Assembly (NCBI RefSeq): GCF_040869045.1
Contig: NC_090319.1
Coordinates: forward strand, 338,500,302-338,564,301
Origin: Eurosta solidaginis
Lineage: Eukaryota; Arthropoda; Insecta; Diptera; Tephritidae
Length of the DNA: 64,000 nt
Direction of reading: 5' to 3'
Shown here one piece after another: positions 44,348-57,200 of this stretch. Made by a program: the position numbers and the translations under genes. The notes below the pieces were generated by a model. It worked only from the letters and a program-made list of their open reading frames with translations. It was not told the DNA's origin and made no database searches. Position 1 is the stretch's first letter. Every line of letters begins with the position of its first letter.

Positions 44348-45790
44348 TTAATCGCTTCGACAACGCCGTCGTACGGCAAATGTGTTAGTTGGCAATTTTC
44401 GATAGCAGTCGTTGGGCAACACTTTATGTATAACGTATGGACCCCTATATCTCTGAATAAGTTTCTTGTTAGTTCCTACCGTTGGGTCTACGTGTTTTAT
44501 TACAACAAAATCTCCTATCGAATATGACTTGGCAGGTACACTGTGTTTTAAGAAGTACTGATGATTGTACTCTTGCGATCGTTCTATATTTCCTAGTGCG
44601 CACTGTCGGATTCCATCAAGGTCCCTAGTAGTTTCAGTGGACAGCTTATCTTCTAAAAGTTCCGTAAACTCATCGACAATATATCCCCGTTGGGTTACCC
44701 CAAAGAGCAGTTCACTTGGTGCAAGCTTCGTTGTGGAGTGGACACTGTTGTTCATGGCATATTCTATCTGGGACAAATGTGAAGTCCAGCCAGCATGTTC
44801 GGTGGACTCAGTAAGTTTACTCAACATGGCCTTTAGAACACGATTCACCTTCTCGACCTGACCAATGGCTTGTGGCGATGCCACTGCTACCTTCACATGG
44901 CCTATGTTCCTCTTCAGGAGATAGTCACTAAATTCGAGAGAGGTGAAGCAAGTACCTCGATCGGTTATGACACGCCTGGGGCGGCTATAATAACTGAAGT
45001 ATTTATTTAGAGAACAACAAACTTCTATAGTACTAGTAGAATTTACGGGGTACAACCTGACAAACTTCGTGAAAGCATCGATAACAACGAGTATGTGCTT
45101 GCGTTTCGACTTAATTGCCGGCAGGGGGCCAAAGTGGTCCAAATGAAGAGTGTCCAAATGTATAGGCTTTTTGGGTATATTAAACATATTATGTTCATTA
45201 GAACGAGCTGGTGCAGAGTAGACAATACATTTTATACAATTTTGTATGAATTTGTTTATCTTATCTTTCATGTTTTCGAACCCAAAAGTTTTACGTATAC
45301 GTATCTGATTATAGCACTTTTCTGTACCTAAGTGACCTATTTTTTCATGTATGGTACAAATTACGTTTATCTGCATTTCTGTAGGAACGCAAAGCATAAC
45401 TTTCTCGTTCAGCTTACGACATATCAATCCGTCTACGAGTTCCTATCCCGCAACCACACCCTTCTCTAACTTATTCATAAGTTCTTTGAGCTTCTCGTCC
45501 CTATTCTGCGCGATCTGGATCTGAATGTCTATATCGTCCAAATCTACGACAGCAATTTGTTTATTTTCGCTTTTATAATCACTATTACCTTTATAGTTGG
45601 GCAACGACTCAGGTTTTATAGTATGGGTGTTGATGCACTCGCATTCTGTTCCTGACAATGGGCTCCTGCTGAGGGCATCTACGTGCCCAAAACTAGTTCC
45701 GCTCCTATGGTGTATAGAATAGTCAAAGTTTTCCAATTCTAGTGCCCATCTGGCGATTCGGGGGTTAATTTGTTTTTTGCTTAAGGTCAT
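44348..45790 (-). pseudogene. Gypsy-type pol fragment: RNase H end and integrase
   Basis: Reads leftward. The RNase H end (PRIARWALELENFDYSIHHR, HVDALSRSP) runs 45790-45443, where an in-frame TAG stops it. The same frame resumes at 45440 and gives integrase: zinc-binding HEKIGH...CIKC, catalytic core with DHFGPL and VVIDAFTKFVRLYP (first Asp), VITDRGTCF (second Asp), and a QAIGQVEKVNR block (Glu); then a C-terminal IGDFVVIK and KLIQRYRGPYVI-like chromo/GPY region, ending at 44348. RT and protease are missing 5' of 45790. Apart from the stop the integrase is long and open, so decay is modest. Confidence 0.9.
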
Positions 45791-46003
45791 AGTTAGTGAA
45801 TTACAAAATATTTAAGAGATAATTTTGGCGGAGTATCAAGGCTATTTGGGGTAGCTTCGAGACCATATCGGTACCATTTTTGCATAATTTCCAAATAATC
45901 TTAAGAAGGAAAGAGGATTTTCAAATATTTTGACACTACTCAGTCAATCTGAAGCTATATTTCGCGTCGCTATGTACATTACATTTCACTAATATATTTC
46001 CGC

Positions 46004-46285
46004 AGTGGTGTGGTGGTAACGTGCTCCGGCTTCCAAATCAAAGTTCCTAGATTCATATCCCAGGCAAAGATATCTCAAAAATTTAGAAACACGTTTTTTC
46101 AATTAGAAAAAAGTTTTTCTAAGCGGTCGCCCGTTGGTAGTGATTTGGTAACACGTCGACATAAACATCTAGATCTTTTCCCGCCAATTTGTAGGAAAAA
46201 TTAAAAGGAGCATGGCGCAAATTGTAAGAGAAGCGCGTTCTAAATTTTCTTCGTAGTTATATCGCGCTTTGTATTTATTTATTTA
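46004..46285 (+). mobile_element. tRNA-derived SINE copy
   Basis: Head CAGTGGTGTGGTGGTAACG (A box), TTCATATCCC (weak B box), TTCTAAGCGGTCGCCCG, CCAATTTGTAGG, GGAGCATGGCGCAAATTG, and the tail TATATCGCGCTTTGTATTTA. It shows the 3' end of the family: a GCGCTTTGTATTTATTTA terminus. Confidence 0.8.
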
Positions 46286-46289
46286 TAAT

Positions 46290-47050
46290 CTTTTTATAGC
46301 TTTTAAACTTATTAATTTTTATTATGTTTTGAATTATGTATTAGCTACTAAATCATTTTGCTCATCTTTGATTTACCAACGAGTTTAAAAAATCCATACA
46401 CCTCGGTTAAAATATGTTTGTTGGTATTTAGGTATATCTTGCAATCAGTTTTCCTTCCACGCTGGTACACAGCCTGTGCGCTGTTTCGTGAAGGCATTGA
46501 TATTCCATTTACTTATTCATGAGAATTTATTGCTATCATGTACATATTTGCATTTTCCTATTAACATAACAATGTACATATTTATTGGGTTTATTACCAA
46601 TATCGAAGAGGAATCAACTGAACGCACAACATTTTCATATTCATGAATCTTTACATAACGCATTGATGAATGTGTAGATATGGATTGTTTGTAAGGGACA
46701 ATCCAAAAAGTATTTCGTTTTAAGTAAAGATTATATATGTATGTAGATAATTAGGGCAGAAAGAATTATAAATTTATTGAGTGGTCTGTCATGCTTTAGG
46801 GGTCGAATATTGTTTTGAAAGATTAATATTTTTGTTGAGTGAAATATTGAGCTTATCTGATAATAGACTTATCACATTTCAATTTGTACTGAATATATTT
46901 TTGACCATTACTATAAAAAGAAGGGGTGGTAAGAAATTTTTAAATATTTCGACCAGGACGGCGCTTATCGGATTTAGCCCCATATTTAATGCAAAGACTT
47001 TGCTATCTCAGCTACGTATTGGGTATTAAATTTATAGCTGTATTTAAAGT
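46290..47050. other. Intergenic, no gene recognised
   Basis: AT-rich; the 82-aa frame at 46781-47029 has no domain. Confidence 0.4.
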
Positions 47051-47079
47051 CTCTCAAAAATGTATCGCAAGCTAGAAGC

Positions 47080-47470
47080 TTCATATTTCACCACATGCTT
47101 ACGTATATAGCATATACTCTATGTTGTCTGAAAAAATCATAGAGATCAGTCGTATATATCCCATACAACCCATTGTACAGATAAGAAACTTTTCGCAATT
47201 TCCACAACATTTAAACAGCTATAAGCTTCAAATTTTTGAAAATGCTTACATATAAAGAATATATTGTTGTCTCAAAAAATCTTAGAGATCGATTTTATAT
47301 ACTTATAGCATTTATCCTATACAACCGATTGTTCAGTTGAGAAACTTTTAGTAATATCTGCCCCCTTTCAACGGCTAGACGCTTCAAATTTCATCAAATA
47401 CTAAGTAAGTATACGTCATACATATATTGTTCAGATAAGTGATTCATGATCACAGCTATCTCAGGCAGAC
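47080..47470 (+). repeat. Repeat B fragment
   Basis: Three ~130-bp degenerate units with AAGCTTCAAATTT, ATATTGTTGTCT, TATATCCCATACAACC, matching 9430-9700. Confidence 0.6.
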
Positions 47471-48118
47471 CACAAGACACGTGAAACTTTGTATCCTCGC
47501 ACAAAGTACATACCAATTTTGTTCAGCTCCATTGATCTATGGTATGAAGTATTCGTCACAGCAGAAGACAGTCCCGTCCTTACATACTTAGTGTGAGTTT
47601 AAACTGCAGCTAAAGCTAAGCATAGTTTATTTTGCCACCTTTGTTATACACAGAGAATTTTACCGCTGTTAAGGCTGGCAAAGTGTATAAAGTCAACATA
47701 AGCTCATGTTTAAACTAGCATTAAAAACTAAAGTCCATCAAAAGTATTCCAGATTAAACTCTATTTAAGAGTTACTAAAGATATTTTCCGTTATTTTTTA
47801 ACAGCAAATATTTTAAGAAACTTTACTTGCATGTCTGAATACAACCCAAATCATATAAGGTAACTCATTCATGCGTGCAACAGCCTCGTTACCAGAAAAA
47901 TTGGTATACCTTACGAGCATTGCAAGACAATAGCGAGTTTGAACAAGTTGCCTTAATATCCAATCATCATTAGAAAATCTGTATTCGCTACAACTTACAC
48001 TTTAACGAAAGATACAAAACTATTTAACTATATTAAGTACTAGTAGTTCACTTATCTTTGTATTACGTACAATATAACCATTTGTATTATTGTATTTGCT
48101 TTTTGTCTATCTCGGCAG

Positions 48119-48241
48119 TGGCGTACAATTTTGAGGCTGCTTCTGAATTGAGATCAAGCGGCGGCCCAAATCCTGTGGCACATCCATGGATACCCGTTGT
48201 GGCTTACTTGGAAACTCTGCCGAGACCAACAAAAACCCCAA
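48119..48241 (+). CDS. CUB gene exon (first visible)
   Basis: Acceptor CTCGGCAG before TGGCG; donor GTAGGT after CCCCAA. Encodes AYNFEAASELRSSGGPNPV, then HPWIPVVAYLETLPRP and TKTP. It leaves one base (A) that joins AA of the next exon to make Lys just before the first CUB Cys, which supports linkage across 4.2 kb. Linked by phase only, so somewhat less sure than the others. Confidence 0.65.
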
Positions 48242-51200
48242 GTAGGTTGTGTTGCTTTTCAGTTCGTTTGCCACATTAATGTCGTTTCTTTTTACGTTCG
48301 TTTGTTCGTTTTGAATGCCATTTGTTGAAAAAGCATTGTGATAAGACTCAATTGACAATCAGCCTATTGTGGTTTATTTTTTTGTAGTTATCCACTAGAA
48401 AATACATTGCTGTATACATATATGTACATATGCATTTGTATGTCCTAACTATCTGTACTAAATGTGTGTTGAGAAGTTTTTAAATTTTGTTTTTTTTATA
48501 GAAATTCAAATGTGCATGCATAAGTTTACAATAAAATGGCATACTTTTACTGATTTAAGATTTCATTTGCAATGAATATTATTTCAGCTTTTCAATTGTG
48601 TATTAAAATTGAAATGGGACAAATGACAGAATAAATCTTTAGCTACCATTAATGGAAATATCTACTCTTTTCAAGCATAAGTGGGTGTTTCTAATACCGA
48701 AGAAGAACGCCTTAAAATATAAACAATGATGATACAAATTTATAAAAACAATTTTGCAACAGTTTAACCACTATAATTTCCCGAAAACTCGTTCAGCGCA
48801 GACGCTTTTTTCAGAGTGCTATGTATATTGTATCGGTTTTAGGAAATTCTTGATTATTCTACAGCTTTTGTTATCATTCGAGTCAGTGAACTGTCGAATA
48901 GGTGACTCTTTTATTCATTACAGCAAAACGTTCTTTATTTATAACACTACTATGGTAGTAATACTTCATATTTAAATTACTCGCGTACTGGGATCGTGAT
49001 GTTCGATTTATCGAATATTCGACTTATTCGCATGTGAATGTGAATAGATTATGAAGTCCAGCCTTGCAAACAAGAGATAGTAATGATCTTGAACCGTTTA
49101 CAAGCTACGCCGTGTTCAGATCACAGAAAACAATAGCCAAGATTGTTGTAACAGAGCGGTTAGATAGGTAGGGTGTTGATTTCCGTAGCTATTTCGGAAT
49201 CATTTTGGTTACTCCCAAAAGTTTTTATAGATTATTTCGTGGTCAGTTCGGAAACATTTTGGGAGTTATATCGGGATGGTTGTAGGGACTGTCGGGATAA
49301 TTTGAAGACTATTTCACTGTTCTTTCAAAACCATTTTGAGGTCAGTTTGTGGTCTTCTTCTGATAATATTTGGGACTATTTCAAGACTACCTCGGTGTTA
49401 TTTGAGATTTACTTTAGAATGATTTCGGGATCAATTTGTGGTAATTTTGTGATAATCTTGGGGACTATTTCACGGTACTTTCAGGTCATTTATCTCCCAT
49501 ATAATACAGCAGCTGCTTTGTCAAACGCCTTTAAAAGTTTACCTACACTACTTACTTCTTCAAACATGCAGTATGATTGCTGCACTGAAGTGTCTTTCTT
49601 CCTTATTATTTTATGGTAGGTCAGAACTTTTTCTAGAAAGATTTAAGGATTGGCGGAACTGAAGTTTTTCAAAATTTTAAAAATTGTTAGATATAATATC
49701 GAAATTAAATTCATAAATAATGCTGAATATGTCTTGTATTTAAAGGCTCTTAATATTTAATACTGTAAAAATTCCAAAAATAGTCCGTAATATCCCCGAA
49801 ATTATCGAGATAGACTGAGAAAGTAATCACGAAAGCAGCGGTGATATACATATCTCTGAAACAATGCATTGGTAGTATGTTATATTAGGTTCCTTGTCAC
49901 TCAAGTATGTATTCATAAAAACCGTCTGTATTTTTGCGATTAATTAGGAAGATTTAAATTTAATATAATAAGTTAATTATTGAATTATTGAACTTTTCGG
50001 CCGATTTTTTTGAAATAAATCAGTCGTTCATTTTCTCTTCTAAGCGTTTCGACGCATATTCGCGTCCTCCTCAGGAAGGCTTAATTAAAAATATGCTTTG
50101 AACAGAGATACCCAACATGGCACTCAAATACTTTGCTCACGTATTCCTGGAGCCAAGTGGTATACAAATATCAGACATTTTTTTTGAGTTTCTTAGAACT
50201 GTTTCAAGAAATCGGTTCTAAAAGCTCTAAGGTCAGCCGATTGTCACTCACCACATCTCGAGTAGACTTTTCATCGGCGAAAGATCAGTTATGACACGTT
50301 GGAAAAGCATGAACATCTCCTTTATATTTAAAGCTAAAGATATTTGCGCTGACCACAAATTGGTTCACAAAAACCGTAATAAAATTTAATTTTTGACCAT
50401 TTTTTGACTTTCTAACCAAAATATTTACTTTTTCCGAAAGTTTTGTTTGATTACTTATGTTTTTACTACCTGAATTGGAAAGTTTGAAAAATTTTATTAG
50501 GGGACAACATTTTTCATTCCAAGATTTCAATATCTGCTACTCGATCAAATTAACAAAAATTCAACAAAGAAGAAAAATTTGGTACATACACTGCGTATAC
50601 GTAATTTTTTGTATGAACGCTACATACAAAATCGAATATCGTTTTTAAAAAATCAAATAATCGTTGAAATGCAGTTATTCGAATAATCTAAATAAATCAG
50701 TTATTCGAATAGCGAAATTCGATTAATACACCTACAAAAATTTAGAATCGAATATTCGATTAATCGAATTATTCGAATATTTTTAAGAGTCCAAGTACAT
50801 ACTTACTATACTGTTGTCTACGAGTATTCTTCCAAGGCCATAGAATTCTCGCGAACAGCCGCCTGGAGCACTCGCTTATTTATTTCTCGTTTTTGTTTCT
50901 AATAGCTGCTTATTTATTTCTCGTTTCTGTCTTCTATGTATATGCGTGTATATGTGTGAGTAATATGCGCTGTTTACCGCTGTGTACATGTATGTGTGGC
51001 TGTTTTCTGTTTCATTGAAGTATCGAAAATGCTAATATTCGCCACAATATAAAGTTTTAGCTTTCGTACCCAAGGAGACATAACTCGACCCCGCTACCTC
51101 TTTCATAACCCCATTTTCTTATTTTTCCCGAAAGCATCATAAAGGTGCTATATGTTGATACAATACATTGCTGTATATTTCTTTTTTACTTCCTGCGAAA

Positions 51201-54200
51201 AAAGCGACAGAAAGCTTCGCACATGTTATCATCAAAAACTTCCAATTGCATTCCAAGGAAACTATGATCAGGGTTGGACCATAGTTATGCTGCTGTTAGA
51301 GACGATGGTTCCAAACTAAAATCGAAAAATTGGTTGGTGTCATTTGGAGACTAGTCGGGCTGATTTTGGATAAGTAAGAGTTTCACCTGTTCAATATCTA
51401 GAACGAAGTTGGGACAGAGGCACTTATGCATCCGTTAGTATTCTGCTTTCCCCTTCTGCAACTGTTGTATAACGAATATTGGTAAAAGAGCTCAGCAGAC
51501 GTGACCTGGCAAAAGTAATGCCCGACTCAGTGTGGATTAAGTTTGTGGCCTCCTTGTGCTTATCTAGATTAAACGATTGTGTTTAAAGGTGGCGGATATC
51601 TTCGTTGTGCTTAAGTGGATATCTCAAGTCAAGATTCTTAAGTCATACCGAAATGTTCACGAAATGATGCCGAACTACTCCCAAAAAGGTCCATGAATAG
51701 ACGATACAGCTCTTTTCCCTTTAAAATTTGATAAATGTCCGTTAATCTTTTACGCATGTACTAAGGTGGCACTTAGCTCAATATATGTATATATGTATGT
51801 TGATATGCACGTGCATCTTGCCTCCCCCGTAACTGAATAGCACAATGTGTCCACTTTCAATTGAATAATTGGGTAGGTCTTCTTCTTATGGAAAAAGCGA
51901 CGAGTCCCTGTTTTATGGAATAAACCAATGTGTCCTTATTTTAAGGGGAAAATAATAATTGTATGCTATTGTTGGTGTTAGTATGACCACGTGACACTTT
52001 CAAGGCCATCCCGCCCTTCCACCCCCGAGATCCATAAGGAACTTTGGGTCGCTAGAGTTTGGCTGTTAAAGAAACAGGAATCGCCACGGGTAGGTGAGGT
52101 TTGGCTTGAAGCATGCTGTACATGGGTTCAAGCTCATATTACCTTGGAAGACTCCGTGTACTAAAATCTGCACTCTAATCACTGTGCGACACATCTTAAT
52201 ACCCTCGAATTAGTACCAAAATGTACATGTGATAATTTTGTTTATGGTATTACAGTTTGCAATAAGTATACTAGAAAAAATCATACTAGTACACGTACAT
52301 ACACAAATATATATGTATACCTATATTTTACAGCTTTATTTGTATGAAAATATTCATCAAAATTTACATGTTCATCTTTTTAGCTCTACTTGTATATATA
52401 AATTCATCTTTTATTTTTATTTTATTCAAACAGAATGCGACCAGACATTCGTTTCGCGCATTGGTGGCCCACAAAATGGCACATTCACCGCACCGCTTTT
52501 ACACAACCACAAAAATCACTCACGTCAATGCTTGTACACTTTCCTAGCAGGACCCGGACAACGTGTCGAAGTACTATTTACATCATTTAATTTAAGAGGA
52601 AGTCCACCAGAGTAAGTTATAAATATATACATATGTGGTTATATACAATTTAATTGTGAAAATATTTGTAAAAATGAATGGAATGAGGGTTGTGTCGCTA
52701 AATTAAAAAAAAAAAAATGTATGTTATATATGTGGATGCATAAATTAACAAGTTTATACCCACTCAGCATTTTGGTGATTAAATTTTGAATTTGCCTACA
52801 TATCAATACAATTTGATTACTCTTTCTGACTAAATAATGGGTTATCATACAATTGAACAAAAGAAATAATCAAATATGAATACTTTTGATGATAAAAAAC
52901 TGAAAATCATTTTTCGATCACTTTTTGGAATAATTTTTGAAGTCCTTTGATGATTAAATTTTAATATTTCATAAAATACAAAAAAAAAAACAAAAATAAA
53001 TATGAATACTTTTGATGATCAAAAACTGAATACTGTTTTCTTTAGGTGATCAATAATATATAATCATTTTTCAATCAGCTGACTGAACAATAAATTTTGT
53101 ACTTGTTAAAATTTTGCTTTTCATTGAAAATCTTATTTTTTTCACGTGCACACATTTTCTCAATCATGAAGTTAGAAAAAATATATAAAATTTTTTTTAT
53201 TTACACAAAAGATATTGTAAATAAAGATGTCCCCAATCATTTCTCCATCTTCGGCTTCCCAGAAAATACATAATGGTTGGAAAATAAAAAGGTTGTGAGC
53301 TTTTGAACCCCAGGGAGGTGAAACTCTCTTGACATACCTGAATATGGCTTCAACATCCCGTACCTTATCGTTTTTTAAGATATTGACGATCATAACCACA
53401 GTTGGGTTCGTCAGCTGCATCTACATCAATTTCTGCTTCGACAGTGGGCTCATCACCTGCATCTACCTCAACTTCTGCATCTGCATCAACATCTATTTCT
53501 GCTTCGACAATTTCCGTGGTGCAACCTGTTGGTCCTAGGGAGGTGACTGCCGTTCCGCCTCGCAGAGCAATTTTTGTTTCTCGGTTGCATGCTTCATTGA
53601 CTGTCGACGATATTTCAAATTATATATGCTCTAAACTTAATATTAATAATTCTAGTGTTGAAGTTTTCAAATTTAACTTTAAATATGAAAGGGAAATTTC
53701 ACCTTTTAAAATAACTGTGCCACACCTTTATGTTGATAGTGTTCCTGACAGTTCTTTTTGGCCGGAGCATTCTGTGGTGCATTGTACCAATATAGTGCCA
53801 AAAAACTCTATTACCTTCACCACGGGTACAGCAAAAAAGTAGTCACCGACTCACTCTCTATAGTCGTTCATTACCAAAATGTTCGTGGTTTACGATCTAA
53901 ATTAAATACCTTTTTTTCTAACAGTTTCGCTTTTACAGCGCAGGTTGTTGCTTTCACCGAGACCTGGTTAAAACCTGACAATTTTAACGCTGAGCTTTTT
54001 TCAAGTAACTACGTCGTTTACCGACATGATCGTATATCTAGAGCAGGCGGTGTTCTTATTGCTGTGGACTCAAGCCTTTCATCCGAGTTGCTGTTGACGG
54101 ACAACGCATTTGATATTGAGTTTATAGCAGTAAAGATTTCAGTGCGATGTTTTAACTTATATATTTGTTGCTCATATATTCCGCCCCGGTCGGATATGTA

Positions 54201-57200
54201 TGTTTACAATTGCCATAATTTAGCTACTCGAAACTTGTGCTCTCAGTTGCGAGACAAAGATCGCTTAGTCGTTCTTGGTGATTTCAACTTACCCTCGGTA
54301 AATTGGATTAGCTTGAGCGACTCAAACACTTTGACTCCCACCTGTCAGCATGATTTCGTAAAGAATATTTTAGATACATCTCTCGTACAGATCAACAATG
54401 TTTTAAATTGTAAAAACAAGATTCTTGACCTGGTATTTGTGGATGAATTAGTGGGTATTGCTCTCAATCGTATTTCTCCTTTATCTTTTCCAGAAGATCC
54501 CTTACATCCTACGCTTGAAATAGCAATTGATATTGTTCAGCCTCCTATGGAGCTGTGCTTTACAAAATTAAAATCTCGAACGCGCTCAAGATGTTTTTAT
54601 AAGGCGGACTTCATAAAACTCAACGAATTGATTGGTATTCATGACTGGTCAGATCTTTATTCGAGTAATGACGTCGACTCAGCGACTTCATTATTTTACG
54701 GTATTCTTGATGGCTTCTTTGAAAGCTGTGTCCCCCTTCGATGTGTTAGTGCTGGAACAAGTAAACCACCTTGGTTCACAAGACAACTTATTAGACTCAA
54801 TAATGTTAAATCTAGGCTTTATAAACGTTTCAAGAGATCAGGATCGTCTGCCGATTTTTCTAAATATTCGGTTGCTCGTTGCAACTTTCATTGTCTAAAC
54901 CAACAATGTTATAAGTTGTACTTAAGCAGTTGTAAATTTCAATTTTTCAACAATCCGAAAAGGTTTTACAGTTTTGATAATTCCAAGAGGAAAACATCTG
55001 GTTTTCCAGCTACTTTTTCTTTTGGTTGCAAGAATGCTAGTTCTGATAATGATATTGCGGAATTATTTGCAGAATTCTTCAGGTCGACCTACTCATCTAA
55101 ATGTTTTCAACCCGGTCAACACTCCTACAACTTGGAAAGTTTTAATTGCATTCCTAATCCAGTAATTGATAAGAATACTGTTCTTCAGAGCCTTCTCGGT
55201 TTGAAACCGATTTTTTCTCCGGGTCCAGATGGTGTTCCTAGTTGTGTACTCAAATACTGTGCAGTTAACTTATCTGAGCCGCTACATAAATTATTCCAAT
55301 TATCTGTGGAATCTGCCACTTTTCCATTGATTTGGAAGAAATCATTTATTATACCTTTACACAAAAAAGGTAGTAGGTCTAGTATCGAGAACTATAGAGG
55401 TATAGCTAAGCTTTCAGCTATTCCCAAAACATTTGAGCGAATAATTACATGTCAACTTCAACACATGTGTAGCTCTATATTATCGCCCTGCCAGCATGGG
55501 TTTGTGCCGCGTAGAGCAACTACTACCAACTTGCTAGAGTTTACTTCTTTTATAATGGATGGATTTTTAAACAATAGGCAAACGGATGTGATCTATACCG
55601 ACTTCAGTAAAGCGTTTGACTCTGTCAATCATGAGCTTTTAGTTTACAAACTTGATTTACTTGGATTTCCGAAGCATTTACTTGCATGGCTCGAAAGCTA
55701 TCTCGCGAATCGGACTCAACAAGTTTTGTTTAAAAACAGCCTTTCTAGGTTGTTTGATGTAACGTCTGGTGTGCCTCGGGATAGTCATTTGGGTCCGTTA
55801 CTTTTTACCTTGTTTATAAATGACTTACCACAAACTCTCATACATTCCCGAACTCTTATGTATGCGGATGATGTTAAACTTTGTTACTCATACTTGCCTT
55901 CGGAGTCTTCCCGTGTGGAGTTTCTTCAGGCAGACTAGGACTCATTTCAATGTTGGTGTACTGCAAATTTACTAGTTTTGAATTGCTCGAAGTGCAAACT
56001 AATGACATTTCACCGAGTGAAGCCAAGTTTGACATCGTATACGTTAAACAGCACGCCTTTGGAGCGTATATCTGTCGTAAGTGATCTAGGCGTTCTTTTT
56101 GATCCTAAACTGACTTTTAATACGCATATTTCATCAATGGTAAGCAAAGCAACGGGTATACTCGGTTTTGTGAAGCGATGGGCTAAGGAGTTTAATGATC
56201 CGTATCTGACTAAGACCCTCTACATATCGTTGGTACGACCAATCTTAGAGTATTGTTCGTGTGTCTGGTGCCCAGGGTATCAAAACTTTATAAAGCGTAT
56301 TGAGTCAGTACAGAAGCAATTCATTATATTTGCACTACGTGGTCATAACTGGGATTCTAGTGTGCATTTGCCACCAAATAAAAATAGGCTTCTCCTTATA
56401 AATCTGCCAACTTTAGAAAATCGAAAAACTTTACTCGGGGTAATGTTCATTCACAAGCTCATTATGGGCGAGATCGACTCATCTGATCTTGTTAGTCGAC
56501 TCAATTTTGCTGTTCCTGGTAGAACGTCCAGGCACTTTGTGCCTTTTTATTTACCACTTTGCCGGCAAAATTTTGCCAAAAATAATCCACTGCGAAGTTG
56601 ATGTTCGCACTACAACAACTTGTATAACTGCATCAGTTTTGAATGTTCGTTTTCCGAGTTGCATAATTCAATACTGTCACGTCTGGCCTGATATTTTGTA
56701 CTTTCTTTCCTATGTATGGTTGAATTTAAATATTTTTAATTCTAACATTAATTTTATGTTTTATATACCTTAGTAGTCGACCGCATTGTGTCTGTGTCGA
56801 CTTTAATCCAAATAAATTAAAAATTAAATTAAATAACTGATGTTGGATGTTGTAGTCGCAGGTGTATATCAGTCCAGTTTATTTACGAATTACCTTTGGT
56901 TCAAATAGCTCACTTCCGCATGCTTTCTTCCCCTGATGAAGTATGGTTATCATGTAGTATCTTATTTTGTATGAGATATGAAGAATAAATCATGATAATC
57001 GTATTCAAAAATGATTTAAAAATCTCAAGCAAAACGATTGAAATATGTTCACCAATATGATCAGAAAACGATCGTGAGAAGAAGTCAAATATTATTCTAA
57101 AACAATTAAAGTTCAATTTTACAAGGATATCAAATATGAATAAAAAGCGTTTCGAAACATGAATCAAAAATGATTATTCAAGAATAATCACATTTATGGT

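Noticed and set aside
52229..52433. Upstream part of the open frame before the CUB exon as coding
   Set aside because: A good acceptor (TTCAAACAG) lies at 52433 and the sequence before it is AT-rich with no CUB similarity.
56930..56960. CTGATGA as a further hammerhead
   Set aside because: No stem II hairpin and no GAAA follow at the needed distance.
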